Below, in pieces: positions 9,833 through 19,684 of a DNA stretch of 42,148 bases (positions are counted from its first letter, which is position 1; each line of letters opens with the position of its first letter). The position numbers and the translations under genes were made by a program. Under the pieces are notes generated by a model. The model was not told the origin of the DNA. It saw only the letters and a program-made list of their open reading frames with translations, and searched no databases. The stretch comes from Acidobacteriota bacterium (GTDB lineage: Bacteria; Acidobacteriota; Terriglobia; Terriglobales; Acidobacteriaceae). Location: positions 1 through 42,148 of the forward strand of contig JAJXWS010000022.1 of NCBI GenBank assembly GCA_021781495.1, read 5' to 3'.

Positions 9833-12538
9833 TCAGAAGTTCAACGTCACCTTCGCCGTCAGTGCGCGCGGCGTCACGTAGTGCGTCCCGCTGAACGTGG
9901 AAAGAAAGTTGTAGAGCGCATACTGGTTCGTCACGTTCACTGCCGTCAGGTCCACGTCCACCTTGTAGCGATCCGCGCGGAAGATGTTCTCCTGCCCCAC
10001 GGACACATCAAACAGGTTCCGTGGCGCAATGCGCACCGGGTTCTTGTCGGGATTCTCCGTGCCCGGCGCAGTCAGCCGCATCAGCGTTGACCCGTACTGC
10101 GACGGCGCGCAAGAAGTGAATCCATGGGTCAGCGTTGCCCGCACGCCGCCGCACGTGATGCCCGCCTCAAACTGCTCGTCGTTCGTCAGTCCGCTCAGGT
10201 CCACCGGCGTCGTCGCATCCACCGCAAACGGCATGCTGCCCGCCACCTGCCCGGAGTCGAAGCGCCAGTTCCCGCCCACCCACGGCCCGCGCTGGCCAAA
10301 CTGATACTGCAGGTGCGTCGTCTGGTTGAACTTCTCGTCGTGGTCAATGCGGAACGGCTGCCCGCTCTGTCCCACCGTCGCGCCCGCGCCCGCCACCTGC
10401 GGCGGAAAGAACCGTGCCGCCACTGACGACATCACCGCATACGCGCTGAAGTTGTGTACCTGCGGCACCTCCACGTTGATCGCGTACCCCGGTATCTTCG
10501 AGTTGTGCCAGTCAATCGGAAACGTAATCGGCGTATTCCCCAGCACCGCAAAGTCAAAGGCGTTGTGCGTGTACTTCCAGATGTACTCGCCGCTCACCAC
10601 CACGCGCCTGCCAATCGCCTGCTGCAGCCCCGCATGGAACTCGTTGCGGAAGCCCGGCACCTCGGCATTCGACACGCCCGGTGTACAGCTCAGCAGCGGA
10701 GACAGCACCGCATTCAGGCATCCCTCGCTTGAGAGCACCAGGTTCTCGTTGAACGGCGTCTCCAGCGTGCGCGCATAGGAGAGGCGCAGCACCGTCTTCG
10801 TCGGCTTCACGCTGTAGGCCAGCCCCACGCGCGGCTCCACCTGGCTCGCCGAGGTCAGCCCGTTGTACTTGTCGCCGCGCACGCCCACATTGAAGTTCCA
10901 GTTGCCCACATTGATCTGGTCCTCCACGTAGAGCGAAAGCTCCTTCACATCCGCTCGGCCCGCGTAGCCGTACATGCTGCCGCCGCGCGTCAGGTCATAC
11001 GGCCGCAGCACCGCCATGTAGTTCGGATTCGGCATCAACGCGCCCACCACGCAATCCGCCGGGTCCGAGTAGCCCGCCACCGGATTTCCGTTCGCATCCA
11101 CGCACGGTGCGTTGTACACCGCGTCCGCGATGCCCAGCCCGTCGTTCTCGCGCAAAAACGTGTGCTGATACAGCACGCCGGCCTTCATGTTGTGGATGCC
11201 CTTCGCATACGTCAGATCCGCATGCACGCCCGTGTTCGCCAGGCTGCGGTCCTGGTAGATCGATGAGGTCTGCAGGTTCGCCGGCCCAAGGTCCGCCAGC
11301 GGATTTCCGCTCGGATAGTAGTGATAGATATCCTTGCGGAAGAACGCGCCCACATTCAGCACCGAGTTCGCATTCACCACCCGCGTATACGTCGGCGCCA
11401 TGTTGATCGTGTTGATCTTCGAGTGCTGGTCAGCGTTGCCCACATTCGCAAACACCGGATTTGCCGTCGCTCCGCCGCTCACCACGTTCTGCACGTTCAG
11501 GCTGTCATACGAGTTCGGCGTCTGAAACCACGACCGGCTGTAATTCAGATTCAGGTGCAGCGAGTCGGCCTGCGTCAGATTCCAGTCCACGCGGTCAAAG
11601 AAGTTTTCCTCGTTGCCCTTGTCGTGAAACACCGTGAACTCTGGCGGATCCAGAAAGCGCCCCGTGTTCAGCCCATCGGCCTCAGTAAAGTTGCCCCAGT
11701 TCTTTCCGCCGTACGAGAGATCGGCCGCCGCCGTCGCTGAACCAAACGATCCATACGATGTGCTGATGCTGCCCGTCGGCGTCGTCACGCCCTGCCCGGA
11801 CCGCGTCGTGGCCACGATCACCAGGCTCGTCTTGTCGCCGTACTCCGCCGGCGGCGCGCCAGAGATCACCTGCATCGACTGAATCACGTTCGACGGCAAC
11901 TGGTTTGAGAAGGCCTTGCTCTGCTGGTCTGAGATCGGCTGCCCGTCCACTGAGAAGGAGTTTGACGCATGATCGCCCAGCCCATGAAACATGCCGTTCG
12001 AATCGCTCGAAACACCCGGCGTGGAAACCGTCACCAGCGAACTCAGCGAGGACGACTGGCTCTCCAGCGGCGTCTTCAGCAGCATGTCGCGGTCCACGTC
12101 CGTGTGGAAGGTCGGGTCATTTTCAATCAAATCGCCGGACGAGGCCTGCACCGTCACCGTGGACGAAGCTCCCTCTACCTGCAGCACCAGCTTCACGGTT
12201 GCGCCCAGCACAGACTGCACCGTCACGCTCTGCGTCGCCGCCGTAAACCCGGTCGCCGTCGCGCTGATCGTGTACGAGTTGAACGGCACATTCAGCAGCT
12301 CAAACTGCCCCGTGGCATCGCTCGTCGCGGAGCGGTCCAGCCGGCTCACTGCGTTCGTCAGGCGCACCACCGCACCCGGAATCACCGCGCCGGATGGGTC
12401 CGTGACCGTCCCATGAACCACGCCCGCGCTGCCGCCCTGCGCTGCCGCCGCCGCGCCAAGCGCATGCGCGCTGAGAGCTACACCCAGTAGCGCTATTACG
12501 GAAAGACTGCGAAAAACTTTGCCGTGCACAAACGGCAT
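9833..12538 (-). CDS. TonB-dependent receptor with N-terminal carboxypeptidase-regulatory domain
   Basis: The 901-residue protein has a signal peptide (residues 1-34, hydrophobic core LSVIALLGVALSAHALG). A carboxypeptidase-D regulatory / Cna-B-like domain follows at about 40-120 (GVVHGTVTDPSGAVIPGAVV, GQFELLNVPFNSYTI). Next is a plug domain (about 130-260, FSVDGQPISD, GAPPAEYGDK) and then a long outer-membrane barrel with alternating strands. It ends in VTLNF, the terminal Phe typical of barrel insertion. This layout belongs to the oar-like/SusC-like receptors that are expanded in Acidobacteria. The ligand is unknown. ATG 12538 has GGAGG six bases before it. The 191-base upstream region holds no recognised riboswitch. 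A small His/Cys-rich protein gene precedes it on the same strand. Confidence 0.93.
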   Translation of the reverse strand: MPFVHGKVFRSLSVIALLGVALSAHALGAAAAAQGGSAGVVHGTVTDPSGAVIPGAVVRLTNAVSRLDRSATSDATGQFELLNVPFNSYTISATATGFTAATQSVTVQSVLGATVKLVLQVEGASSTVTVQASSGDLIENDPTFHTDVDRDMLLKTPLESQSSSLSSLVTVSTPGVSSDSNGMFHGLGDHASNSFSVDGQPISDQQSKAFSNQLPSNVIQSMQVISGAPPAEYGDKTSLVIVATTRSGQGVTTPTGSISTSYGSFGSATAAADLSYGGKNWGNFTEADGLNTGRFLDPPEFTVFHDKGNEENFFDRVDWNLTQADSLHLNLNYSRSWFQTPNSYDSLNVQNVVSGGATANPVFANVGNADQHSKINTINMAPTYTRVVNANSVLNVGAFFRKDIYHYYPSGNPLADLGPANLQTSSIYQDRSLANTGVHADLTYAKGIHNMKAGVLYQHTFLRENDGLGIADAVYNAPCVDANGNPVAGYSDPADCVVGALMPNPNYMAVLRPYDLTRGGSMYGYAGRADVKELSLYVEDQINVGNWNFNVGVRGDKYNGLTSASQVEPRVGLAYSVKPTKTVLRLSYARTLETPFNENLVLSSEGCLNAVLSPLLSCTPGVSNAEVPGFRNEFHAGLQQAIGRRVVVSGEYIWKYTHNAFDFAVLGNTPITFPIDWHNSKIPGYAINVEVPQVHNFSAYAVMSSVAARFFPPQVAGAGATVGQSGQPFRIDHDEKFNQTTHLQYQFGQRGPWVGGNWRFDSGQVAGSMPFAVDATTPVDLSGLTNDEQFEAGITCGGVRATLTHGFTSCAPSQYGSTLMRLTAPGTENPDKNPVRIAPRNLFDVSVGQENIFRADRYKVDVDLTAVNVTNQYALYNFLSTFSGTHYVTPRALTAKVTLNF

Positions 12539-12729
12539 GGACTACCTCCGAAAGCTGGCTTGGAGAGCAACTGAGAGAGCAAAGGGCAGGCCGCAACACG
12601 CGGCCGCAAAAGCAGCCTTGCAATCCGTGCATCCTTTGGTTTCGGGCTCAGTCCCTGGGGGAATCCGCCTGTTCCTCGCTCGCGATCACGCGGCGGCAAC
12701 AGGCTAAGGTCTCAGTCCGGCAGGATGCT

Positions 12730-13065
12730 CTACCAGCCTGTGGGCGGAGGACGGGTATAGAGGCGCAGATGCCACAGCCGCGTCACCGAGCGCTCGTTCA
12801 GCACCGCGGCCGCAACCGCAATCTGGACCAGCACAATCGCTGCCGCGCGGGCAGCCACCGGCGCCGCCGTGTGCATCACCATGCACAGCGGGCAGTGGTC
12901 CGCATTGCTGGCAACCGCGTGCACGTGCGCAATCTGCACCACGGTCAGCAGGGCCAGCATCGCCAGGCACACCAGCACCACCGCAACAAAAGCACCGGGC
13001 TTTTCGCGGCGGCCACTGCCAAGGCGTATCTGGAATGCGCGGAACAAGCAGACCTCTTTCTTCAA
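12730..13065 (-). CDS. small membrane protein with a His/Cys cluster, unknown
   Basis: This short protein (111 residues from TTG 13065, or 105 from TTG 13047, which has AAGAGG five bases before it) has one clear hydrophobic helix, AFVAVVLVCLAMLALLTVVQI. AHVHAVASNADHCPLCMVMH follows, then a second hydrophobic segment (AAAIVLVQIAVAAAVL). The H-x-H, H-C-x-x-C and following His resemble the metal-binding loop of DUF2946-type small proteins found near metal-uptake genes, but the match is only by pattern. It lies 191 bases upstream of the TonB receptor on the same strand, so a shared metal-related role is possible but unproven. Confidence 0.6.
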   Translation of the reverse strand: MKKEVCLFRAFQIRLGSGRREKPGAFVAVVLVCLAMLALLTVVQIAHVHAVASNADHCPLCMVMHTAAPVAARAAAIVLVQIAVAAAVLNERSVTRLWHLRLYTRPPPTGW

Positions 13066-13176
13066 GAATACATAGGTTTAGATGCGCCACGATTGACGAA
13101 GTCACCTTTTCTGCGCGATTTCCACCCGCCTGCCCGCCACCAACGCCCGCATGCCTTCGTCTAAACTTTGAAAACC

Positions 13177-14208
13177 ATGACGTTTCCACGCCATCTCCGG
13201 CTCTCTGCGCCGGCGCTTCTCGCGGGCCTTCTGCTCCTGCCCGTTTTCGCACTTGCGCAAGACCAGAAGCCGATTCCCCTCAAGCCCGGCGTCCCGGGCA
13301 TGGGCTCCAACCACCGCCTCATCCTCAAGGACGGCACCTACCAGATGGTCCGCACCTACCAGATCGTCGGCAACCGCGTCCGCTATCTCTCCCAGGAGCG
13401 CGGCGACTGGGAGGAACTCCCCGCCAACCTGGTCGACTGGGACGCCACCCGCAAGTGGGAGCAGAACCACACCAGCACAGCCGACGAGACCTCGCCTGCC
13501 ATGAAGGAAGCCGAGGAACTCGACAAGGAGGAAGCCGCCGCCCGCGCCGACCAGAAGGCCCGCATGCCCGAGGTCTCGCCCGGCCTTGAGCTGCCCGACC
13601 AGGACGGCGTCTTCGTGCTCGACACCTTCCGCGGCACCCCCGAGCTCGTCGAGCTCGTCCCCTCTGACCTGAGCATGCACACCGGCAGCCGCTTCGGCCT
13701 CAGCACCCTCAACCCGCTCGCCAGCACCCGCGCCCACATCCAGGTCGACGGCGCCCACGCCAAGGTCCACCTGCACGTCAACGACCCGGCCATCTATCTC
13801 TCGCTCGACTCCCGCGACGATGTCGATCAGGTTATCTCCAACGCCATCACCATCAACACCGCCGGCTCCAGGGAGGTTGCCAATCGCAAGCACGGCGCCC
13901 ATTCCACTGACTCCGGCTTCGCCATCGTCCGCCTCGACGAGCGCCGCGCCATGCGCTTCGTCGGCGCCATCCACGTCGGGCTCACCGGCAAGGTCACGCA
14001 GACTGAGGACGTCATCCCCGCCAGCGTCGAGGTCCTGCCCGGCAAGCACTGGCTCAAGCTCACGCCGCAGCAGCCCCTCGCCATCGGCGAATACGCGCTG
14101 GTCGAGATACTCTCCCCGTCTGACATCAACCAGTCCGTCTGGGACTTCCGCGTTGATCCCACCCTCGGCGATAATCCCGGCGCGCTCGTGCCCATCGTCA
14201 GCAAGTAG
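13177..14208 (+). CDS. secreted protein of unknown function (acidobacterial type)
   Basis: The 343-residue product has a signal peptide (ALLAGLLLLPVFALAQDQ). A small module at about residues 40-95 reads LILKDGTYQMVRTYQIVGNRV then YLSQERGDWEELPANLVDWDATRKWEQ. I recall this as a recurrent feature of uncharacterised acidobacterial secreted proteins, but that is memory, not a search. A Glu/Ala-rich linker (about 105-130) and a beta-rich C-terminal half follow, with no catalytic motif. ATG 13177 is preferred over the TTG nine bases earlier. It is convergent with the NtrX-like gene, with only five bases between the stops, and divergent from the small membrane protein gene. Confidence 0.8.
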   Translation: MTFPRHLRLSAPALLAGLLLLPVFALAQDQKPIPLKPGVPGMGSNHRLILKDGTYQMVRTYQIVGNRVRYLSQERGDWEELPANLVDWDATRKWEQNHTSTADETSPAMKEAEELDKEEAAARADQKARMPEVSPGLELPDQDGVFVLDTFRGTPELVELVPSDLSMHTGSRFGLSTLNPLASTRAHIQVDGAHAKVHLHVNDPAIYLSLDSRDDVDQVISNAITINTAGSREVANRKHGAHSTDSGFAIVRLDERRAMRFVGAIHVGLTGKVTQTEDVIPASVEVLPGKHWLKLTPQQPLAIGEYALVEILSPSDINQSVWDFRVDPTLGDNPGALVPIVSK

Positions 14209-14213
14209 CAGCG

Positions 14214-15569
14214 CTACTCGCGCACGCTGATGCCCAGCGCCTTCATCTTGCGATACAGGTGACTACGCTCCAGCCCCAGCAGCTCCGCGGCCCGGCTCAC
14301 GTTGTTGCGAGCCTCTTCAACCTTCTTCAGGATGTATTCGCGCTCGTAGGCGTCGCGCGCCTGCTGCAGCGTTGAGAACTCCTCGGTCGACTTCGATCCC
14401 GCCTTGTGCGTCAGCGGAGGCAGATGCTTCCGCTCGATGCGCAGCACCCGCGGATTCAGAATCAGCACCCGCTCAATCACGTTCTTCAGCTCGCGCACGT
14501 TGCCCGGCCAGTGGTAGCGGTCCAGCACCTCCAGCGCCTCTTCGCTGATCTCCATGCGCGGCCGCCCGTACTGCCGGCCAAAATCCGCCAGAAACTCCCG
14601 CGCCAGCAGCGGAATATCCTCCTTGCGCTCGCGCAGCGGCGGCACAAAAAACGGAACCACGTTCAGCCGGTAGAAAAGGTCTTCGCGAAAGTTGCCCTTC
14701 GCAATCTCCTCCTCCAGGTTCTTGTTCGTTGAGGCTATCAGCCGCACATCCACGCGCAGCGGCTGCGTTCCGCCCACAGGCGTAAACTGCTGGTCATCCA
14801 ACGCGCTCAGCATCTTGGCCTGCGTCTTCAGGCTCATGTCGCCCACTTCATCCAGAAACAGTGTTCCGCCATCCGCGCGCTCCAGCGTTCCGCGCTGCTC
14901 CGGCGGCCCGCCCGGCCGCGCGCCATGCCGATAGCCGAACAGCTCCGCCTCAATGTGCGCCTCGGGAATGGCCGCGCAGTTCAGCTCCACAAACACCCGG
15001 TCGCGCCGCAGGCTCTCCGCATGGATCGCCCGCGCGATCAGCTCCTTGCCCGTCCCCGACTCGCCGTAGATCAGCACCCGTCCGTTCGTCGGCGCCATCA
15101 GCCGAATCTGCTGCCGCAGCGCCTTCACCGGAACGCTCTCGCCCGTCAGCACAGACCCCACGTTGAACTGCCGCTTGAACTCCAGGTTCTCCGTGCGCAG
15201 CCGCCGCGCCTCCACCGCATTCTTCAGCACAATCAGCGTGCGGTCCAGCGAGAGCGGCTTCTCCAGAAAATCAAACGCGCCCAGCTTCGTCGCCTTCACC
15301 GCCGACTCAATCGTGCCATGCCCCGAGATGATCACCACCTCCGGCCGCCGCTCCGCCTCTAGCGCATGGATATCGGCCAGCACGTCCAGCCCGTCGCGAT
15401 CCGGCAGCCAGATGTCCAGCAGCACCACGTCATACGGAGCGTCTTCAATCAGCACCAGTGCCTCGGCCGCCGTTGCCGCCGTCGCCACGCCGTAGCCTTC
15501 CTCGCGCAGAATCTCTTCCAGCGAGCTGCGAATCTCCGCCTCGTCATCCACCACCAGGATGTGATTCAT
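14214..15569 (-). CDS. NtrX-like response regulator, AAA+ type, with altered sigma-54 contact loop
   Basis: The 451-residue protein has a receiver domain (DDE at 8-10, phosphoacceptor Asp52 in VVLLDIWLPD, Lys in FLEKPL). A sigma-54-activator-type AAA+ domain follows, with Walker A GESGTGKE, Walker B GGTLFLDEVGDM and arginine-finger region FREDLFYRLNVVP. The C-terminal Fis-type helix-turn-helix is NVSRAAELLGLERSHLYRKMKALG. In place of the GAFTGA loop it has GARPGG (residues 216-221), with the surrounding LFGYRHG and LERADGG otherwise aligned. The loop normally contacts sigma-54, so direct sigma-54 activation is doubtful. It overlaps the kinase gene by four bases and should be its partner. Confidence 0.93.
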   Translation of the reverse strand: MNHILVVDDEAEIRSSLEEILREEGYGVATAATAAEALVLIEDAPYDVVLLDIWLPDRDGLDVLADIHALEAERRPEVVIISGHGTIESAVKATKLGAFDFLEKPLSLDRTLIVLKNAVEARRLRTENLEFKRQFNVGSVLTGESVPVKALRQQIRLMAPTNGRVLIYGESGTGKELIARAIHAESLRRDRVFVELNCAAIPEAHIEAELFGYRHGARPGGPPEQRGTLERADGGTLFLDEVGDMSLKTQAKMLSALDDQQFTPVGGTQPLRVDVRLIASTNKNLEEEIAKGNFREDLFYRLNVVPFFVPPLRERKEDIPLLAREFLADFGRQYGRPRMEISEEALEVLDRYHWPGNVRELKNVIERVLILNPRVLRIERKHLPPLTHKAGSKSTEEFSTLQQARDAYEREYILKKVEEARNNVSRAAELLGLERSHLYRKMKALGISVRE

Positions 15570-17851
15570 TGCGCGGCCCCCGTCATCGGCGTTGTTGTGC
15601 TGGCGTCTCCAGCGCTATGCTCCGTGTGCTCCATCAGCGGCAATCGCACCACAAACCGCGCTCCCTTGGGCATGTTGCTCTCCGCGCGAATCGATCCGCC
15701 ATGCTCCTGCACAATCTTGGCCGCAATGGAAAGCCCCAGCCCGGTGCCGCGATGCTTCGTCGAATAGAACGGCAGAAACAGCCGCTCGCGAATCTCGTCC
15801 GTCAGCCCATGCCCGGTATCGCTCACTGTAATCTCCACCGCCGCGCCGTCTTCGCTCAGGCCGCTGCGAACGCCCAGCACGCGCAGCAGGCTTCCCTGCA
15901 TCGCCTCGGCAGCGTTGTCAATCAGGTTGGCCAGCGCCCGGCGAATCGCCTCCGGATCCGCCAGCACCGTCGGTAATCCCGCCTCTAGGTCCCGCTGAAC
16001 GGTCACCCCTTCCAGCCGGCCCGCAAACATGGCCAGCGCCTCTTCGGCCACGCGGTTCATGTCGCACGCGCGCGGCTGCGGCGTGGGAAACTGCGCCAGC
16101 GCGGAGAACTGGTCCACCAGCGTGCGCAGCGTTCCCACGCAGCCCAGAATCACCTCGCTGCACTTGCGGATGATGGCCGGCGAGTCCGGCTGGCTGCGAT
16201 CCAGGTGCCGCCCAATCCGCTCCGCTGACAGTGCAATCGGCGTCAGCGGATTCTTGATCTCGTGCGCCACGCGCTGCGCCACTTCCTTCCACGCCACCTG
16301 CCGCTGTGCACGCAACAGCTCCGTCGTGTCTTCAATCACCAGCACGGTGCCTTTCTTGCCCTGCGCTAGCTCCAGCCGAGCGCTCGTCGCCGCCAGGTGC
16401 ACCGTACGTCCGCGCACATGAAAGTCCAGCTCCGTTGAGGCTGCCCCCATGCGCTGTCCGCGATGAATCACCACCGCAAGATCCTCGGCATACTCGGCCG
16501 GCAACAGATCCTCCAGCTTCTTGCCGCGCAGCTCCGCTCCCTCCCGCAGGCCCATCAACACGGCAAACGCGCGATTCGCCTGCAACACATGTCCGTCGGC
16601 GTCCATCGTCACCACGCCGCTCGGAATCGTCTCCACAATCGTCTCCAGCTCGCGCCGCCGCTCCTCAACCGCCAGGTTCGCCGCCGTCAACTGCGCCGAA
16701 GAGCTCTCCGCCAGCTTCCGGCTGGCATCCAGGTCGGCCGCCATGTGGTTGAACGAGCGCACCAGTTGTGCCATCTCGCCCGTCGACACCAGCTCCACGC
16801 GATGCTCGTATTTGCCCGCGGCAATCTGGTCCATCGCGTCCGCCAGCGCCTCCACCGGCCGCGTAATCTGCTTGGAAAGAAACAGCGCCAGCCACACGCT
16901 GGAGAAGAACACCGCCACCGTAATCAGCAGCAGCATCAGGAAGAACGTAGAGCGTATGCTGTTGCGCGACCGGAAAAGGTCCCAGTACGCCGCCGCACCG
17001 CGGCGAATCCGCGCCGTGGTCTGGCTCAGTCCCTGCGGCATGGGCAGCGCCACCACCACCACGTTGCCCGTGGCCGTGGCCGACATGCCCAGCGCATAGT
17101 CCTGCCCGGCGCATCGCAATACAGGCTCGCCGTTGCGCTGCGCCGTCTTCAGCAAACTGTCTGAGAGCGGCCCCGGCAGCTGCACTTCGTTCCCCTCGTC
17201 GCCGCCGTCCATCCACGTCAGCAGGCTCGCCGGCGTTGTGTCGGCAGGGGCCTCAAAGCTGGCCACCGGCTTCAGGTCTTTGCCGTACACCACCGCAAAG
17301 CCGCCCGCCAGCGTAATGCGGTGCGCGCTCAACACAGTCTGCAGCTCCGGCGTCGTGCGGTCCGCCGCCCCCGATGCGGCAATCGACTCCGCTTCCACCC
17401 GCGCGTTGTTCGTCACATACTGCGCCAGTTCCAGCACCACACGCGTCGAGTCCTCGTGCAGCTCCGATGTGTTGGGAGAAAACCACCGGTCAATCGACCG
17501 GTTCATCAGCTGAAAGCTGAACAGAAACATGAAGACCGCGGGCGTCAGCGCAATCAGCACCGCGCCCAGCACCATGCGCGTGCGCAGCCGCGCCCCCAGC
17601 GCCGTGCTGCTCTGGTCGGCATACACCTTCAGGATGTTCCGCAGCAGCAGCAGCACCAGCACCAGCAGCAGCAGAAACACCACCACCGTCAGGCCGGTAA
17701 ACGCCAGCGTCTCTCCCGCCGTGTCCGGATTCAGGAAGCGGATATTCGAGGTATTGAATGCCTGCAGAGCCCCCAGCACGCCAAACACCAACAGCACGCC
17801 CGCACCCAGCAGAACCACCAGTCGTCGCCGCGAATCACCGCCTGAAGACAT
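15566..17851 (-). CDS. NtrY-like membrane sensor histidine kinase
   Basis: The 761-residue kinase has two N-terminal membrane helices (RLVVLLGAGVLLVFGVLGAL; TVVVFLLLLVLVLLLL), a third after the juxtamembrane stretch (MVLGAVLIALTPAVFMFLFSF) and a fourth (TFFLMLLLITVAVFFSSVWLALF). A periplasmic sensing domain lies between the last two. Then come HAMP (SKQITRPVEALADAMDQIAAG), a PAS domain (ETIPSGVVTMDADGHVLQANRAF), the H-box AHEIKNPLTPI with His530, the N-box LANLIDNAAEAM and the G boxes SDTGHGL and GTGLGLSIAAKIV. This is the order of NtrY kinases, which pair with NtrX. The stimulus is not known. It is translationally coupled (ATGA) to the NtrX-like gene. Confidence 0.92.
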   Translation of the reverse strand: MSSGGDSRRRLVVLLGAGVLLVFGVLGALQAFNTSNIRFLNPDTAGETLAFTGLTVVVFLLLLVLVLLLLRNILKVYADQSSTALGARLRTRMVLGAVLIALTPAVFMFLFSFQLMNRSIDRWFSPNTSELHEDSTRVVLELAQYVTNNARVEAESIAASGAADRTTPELQTVLSAHRITLAGGFAVVYGKDLKPVASFEAPADTTPASLLTWMDGGDEGNEVQLPGPLSDSLLKTAQRNGEPVLRCAGQDYALGMSATATGNVVVVALPMPQGLSQTTARIRRGAAAYWDLFRSRNSIRSTFFLMLLLITVAVFFSSVWLALFLSKQITRPVEALADAMDQIAAGKYEHRVELVSTGEMAQLVRSFNHMAADLDASRKLAESSSAQLTAANLAVEERRRELETIVETIPSGVVTMDADGHVLQANRAFAVLMGLREGAELRGKKLEDLLPAEYAEDLAVVIHRGQRMGAASTELDFHVRGRTVHLAATSARLELAQGKKGTVLVIEDTTELLRAQRQVAWKEVAQRVAHEIKNPLTPIALSAERIGRHLDRSQPDSPAIIRKCSEVILGCVGTLRTLVDQFSALAQFPTPQPRACDMNRVAEEALAMFAGRLEGVTVQRDLEAGLPTVLADPEAIRRALANLIDNAAEAMQGSLLRVLGVRSGLSEDGAAVEITVSDTGHGLTDEIRERLFLPFYSTKHRGTGLGLSIAAKIVQEHGGSIRAESNMPKGARFVVRLPLMEHTEHSAGDASTTTPMTGAAQ

Positions 17852-17896
17852 GGGCCGATTATAGAGCGGACCCTGCGCGCTGCGTCAGCCGCGCCG

Positions 17897-19012
17897 TTAC
17901 GCCAGCACGCCCGCCACAGGCGTCCACTCCCGGTTCTGGCTCTCGGCCACCCCGCGATGCGTCACCTTGCCCATCCAGGTATTCAGCCCTTCCGCCAGCC
18001 CCGCTTCCTGCCGCAAGGCCTCGCGCGCTCCCAGGTTGGCCAGCCGCATCAGGTACGGGAAGGTCGAGTTCGTCAGCGCCAGCGTGGAGGTATGCGGCAC
18101 CGCCCCCGGCATGTTCGTCACGCAGTAGTGCACCACGCCATCCACCACGTAGCTCGGGTTCGAGTGCGACGTGGGCCGCGCCGTCTCCACGCAACCGCCC
18201 TGGTCAATGGCCACATCCACAATCACCGCGCCCTTCTGCATCTGCCCCACCATGGCGCGCGTCACAATCTTGGGAGCGGTCGCTCCCGGAATCAGCACGC
18301 CGCCAATCACCAGGTCCGCCTCCCGCACCGCGCGCGCCACGTTGTAGCTGTTTGAGGCCAGCGTGTACAGCCGCCCGCTGAAGATGTCATCCAGCTCGCG
18401 CAGCCGGTTCAGATTCACATCCACCAGCGTCACCTTCGCTCCGAAGCCCAGAGCAATCCGGGCCGCGTTGGTGCCTACAATGCCCCCGCCGATAATCGTC
18501 ACATGCGCCGGAGGCACTCCCGGCACGCCGCCCAGCAGAATCCCGCGTCCGCCGCGCTCCTTCTCCAGATACGTCGCGCCCACCTGCACGCTCATGCGTC
18601 CGGCCACTTCGCTCATCGGCATCAGCAGCGGCAGCATCCCGTTGCGGTCGCGCACCGTCTCGTAGGCAATGCCGGTCACCTTCCGGTCCAGCAGCTCGTT
18701 CGTCAACTCCGGCACAGGCGCCAGGTGCAGATACGTGAACAGCACCAGGCCCTCGCGAAAATACACATACTCGCTCTTGACCGGCTCCTTCACCTTCACC
18801 ACCGTGTCTGCCTTGCCCCACGCATACCCCGCGTCGCCCACAATCTCCGCGCCTGCGTTCTGGTACTCCTCGTCCGGAAAGCCCGACAGCGCGCCGGCCT
18901 GCGTCTCCACCAGAACCGTGTGGCCAGCCTCGGTCAAAGCCTTCACGCCGGCCGGCGTCACGCCCACCCGCGCCTCATTGTCCTTGATCTCTTTCGGAAC
19001 TCCGATGATCAT
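17897..19012 (-). CDS. ald: alanine dehydrogenase
   Basis: Ald interconverts L-alanine and pyruvate plus ammonia with NAD. The 371-residue product has the exact family length. It starts [20 protein letters not shown], carries the substrate residues Lys75 (VKVKEP) and His96 (YLHLAP), and has an NAD-binding [18 protein letters not shown] followed by [14 protein letters not shown] and the closing [18 protein letters not shown] 19012 has GAGGAG about eight bases upstream; the longer open frame upstream to 19921 has no homology. The gene is divergent from an Lrp/AsnC-type regulator (156 bases apart), which is a common control arrangement for ald. Confidence 0.97.
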   Translation of the reverse strand: MIIGVPKEIKDNEARVGVTPAGVKALTEAGHTVLVETQAGALSGFPDEEYQNAGAEIVGDAGYAWGKADTVVKVKEPVKSEYVYFREGLVLFTYLHLAPVPELTNELLDRKVTGIAYETVRDRNGMLPLLMPMSEVAGRMSVQVGATYLEKERGGRGILLGGVPGVPPAHVTIIGGGIVGTNAARIALGFGAKVTLVDVNLNRLRELDDIFSGRLYTLASNSYNVARAVREADLVIGGVLIPGATAPKIVTRAMVGQMQKGAVIVDVAIDQGGCVETARPTSHSNPSYVVDGVVHYCVTNMPGAVPHTSTLALTNSTFPYLMRLANLGAREALRQEAGLAEGLNTWMGKVTHRGVAESQNREWTPVAGVLA

Positions 19013-19168
19013 CGCGCCCACTCCTCTGCGAGGACTCACTTCCTCGCTGCTTTGGATGCGCTCCGGCAGTCCCCGATAGCCGAACTCAGCCCACCCAGAG
19101 CCAACTGCCCCAAATCCTAATGCCAGCTTCGCTTCCAATGTTTGCAAAATTCGTGGTAGAACAACCCC

Positions 19169-19684
19169 ATGCGAACAAATCGTGAGCAAAATTCCGGCAG
19201 CAAGCAAGAATCTCCCGACGCCACATCCGCCGGACAGATGGATTCCCTTGACACCGCCATTCTGCGCCACCTGCAGCGCCACGGCCGCGCCACCAACTAC
19301 GAGGTGGGCGAAGCCGTCGGCCTCTCCGCCTCCGCCGCATCGCGCCGCATACTCGCATTGGAGACCTCCGGAGCCATCCGCGGTTATCGCGCGCTCATCG
19401 ACGATCGCCTCCTGGGCCGGCGCATGACCGTCTACATCCGCGTTACCCTGGAGCGGCAGTCGGCCGCCGTGCTCAGCGCCTTTGAGGCCGCCGTCCGCCA
19501 CTGCCACGAGATCGTCAGCTGCCACCTCATGGCCGGGCAGTACGACTACATGCTCGTCGCCCGCGTCCGCGACATCGACGACTACGGCCGCCTCCACCAG
19601 AACGAGTTGTCCCGCCTGCCCGGAGTCACCCGCATTGAGACCAGCTTTGCCCTTCGCAGCGTCCTGGAAGACCCCCAGAACTAG
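19169..19684 (+). CDS. Lrp/AsnC family transcriptional regulator
   Basis: The 171-residue protein has a 24-residue polar N-terminal extension. An AsnC-type winged helix-turn-helix follows ([42 protein letters not shown]). The C-terminal RAM domain ([55 protein letters not shown]) usually binds amino acids and drives oligomerisation. It is divergent from ald, so it probably controls ald in response to alanine or leucine, as Lrp-type regulators such as mycobacterial AldR do. The sequence GCAAAATTC occurs twice about 50 bases apart (around 19143 and 19195), spanning the start codon; this could be an autoregulatory site but is unproven. Confidence 0.92.
   Translation: MRTNREQNSGSKQESPDATSAGQMDSLDTAILRHLQRHGRATNYEVGEAVGLSASAASRRILALETSGAIRGYRALIDDRLLGRRMTVYIRVTLERQSAAVLSAFEAAVRHCHEIVSCHLMAGQYDYMLVARVRDIDDYGRLHQNELSRLPGVTRIETSFALRSVLEDPQN

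Noticed and set aside
12539..12729. Cobalamin-type riboswitch upstream of the TonB receptor
   Set aside because: I looked for the conserved B12-box and the core elements and did not find them.
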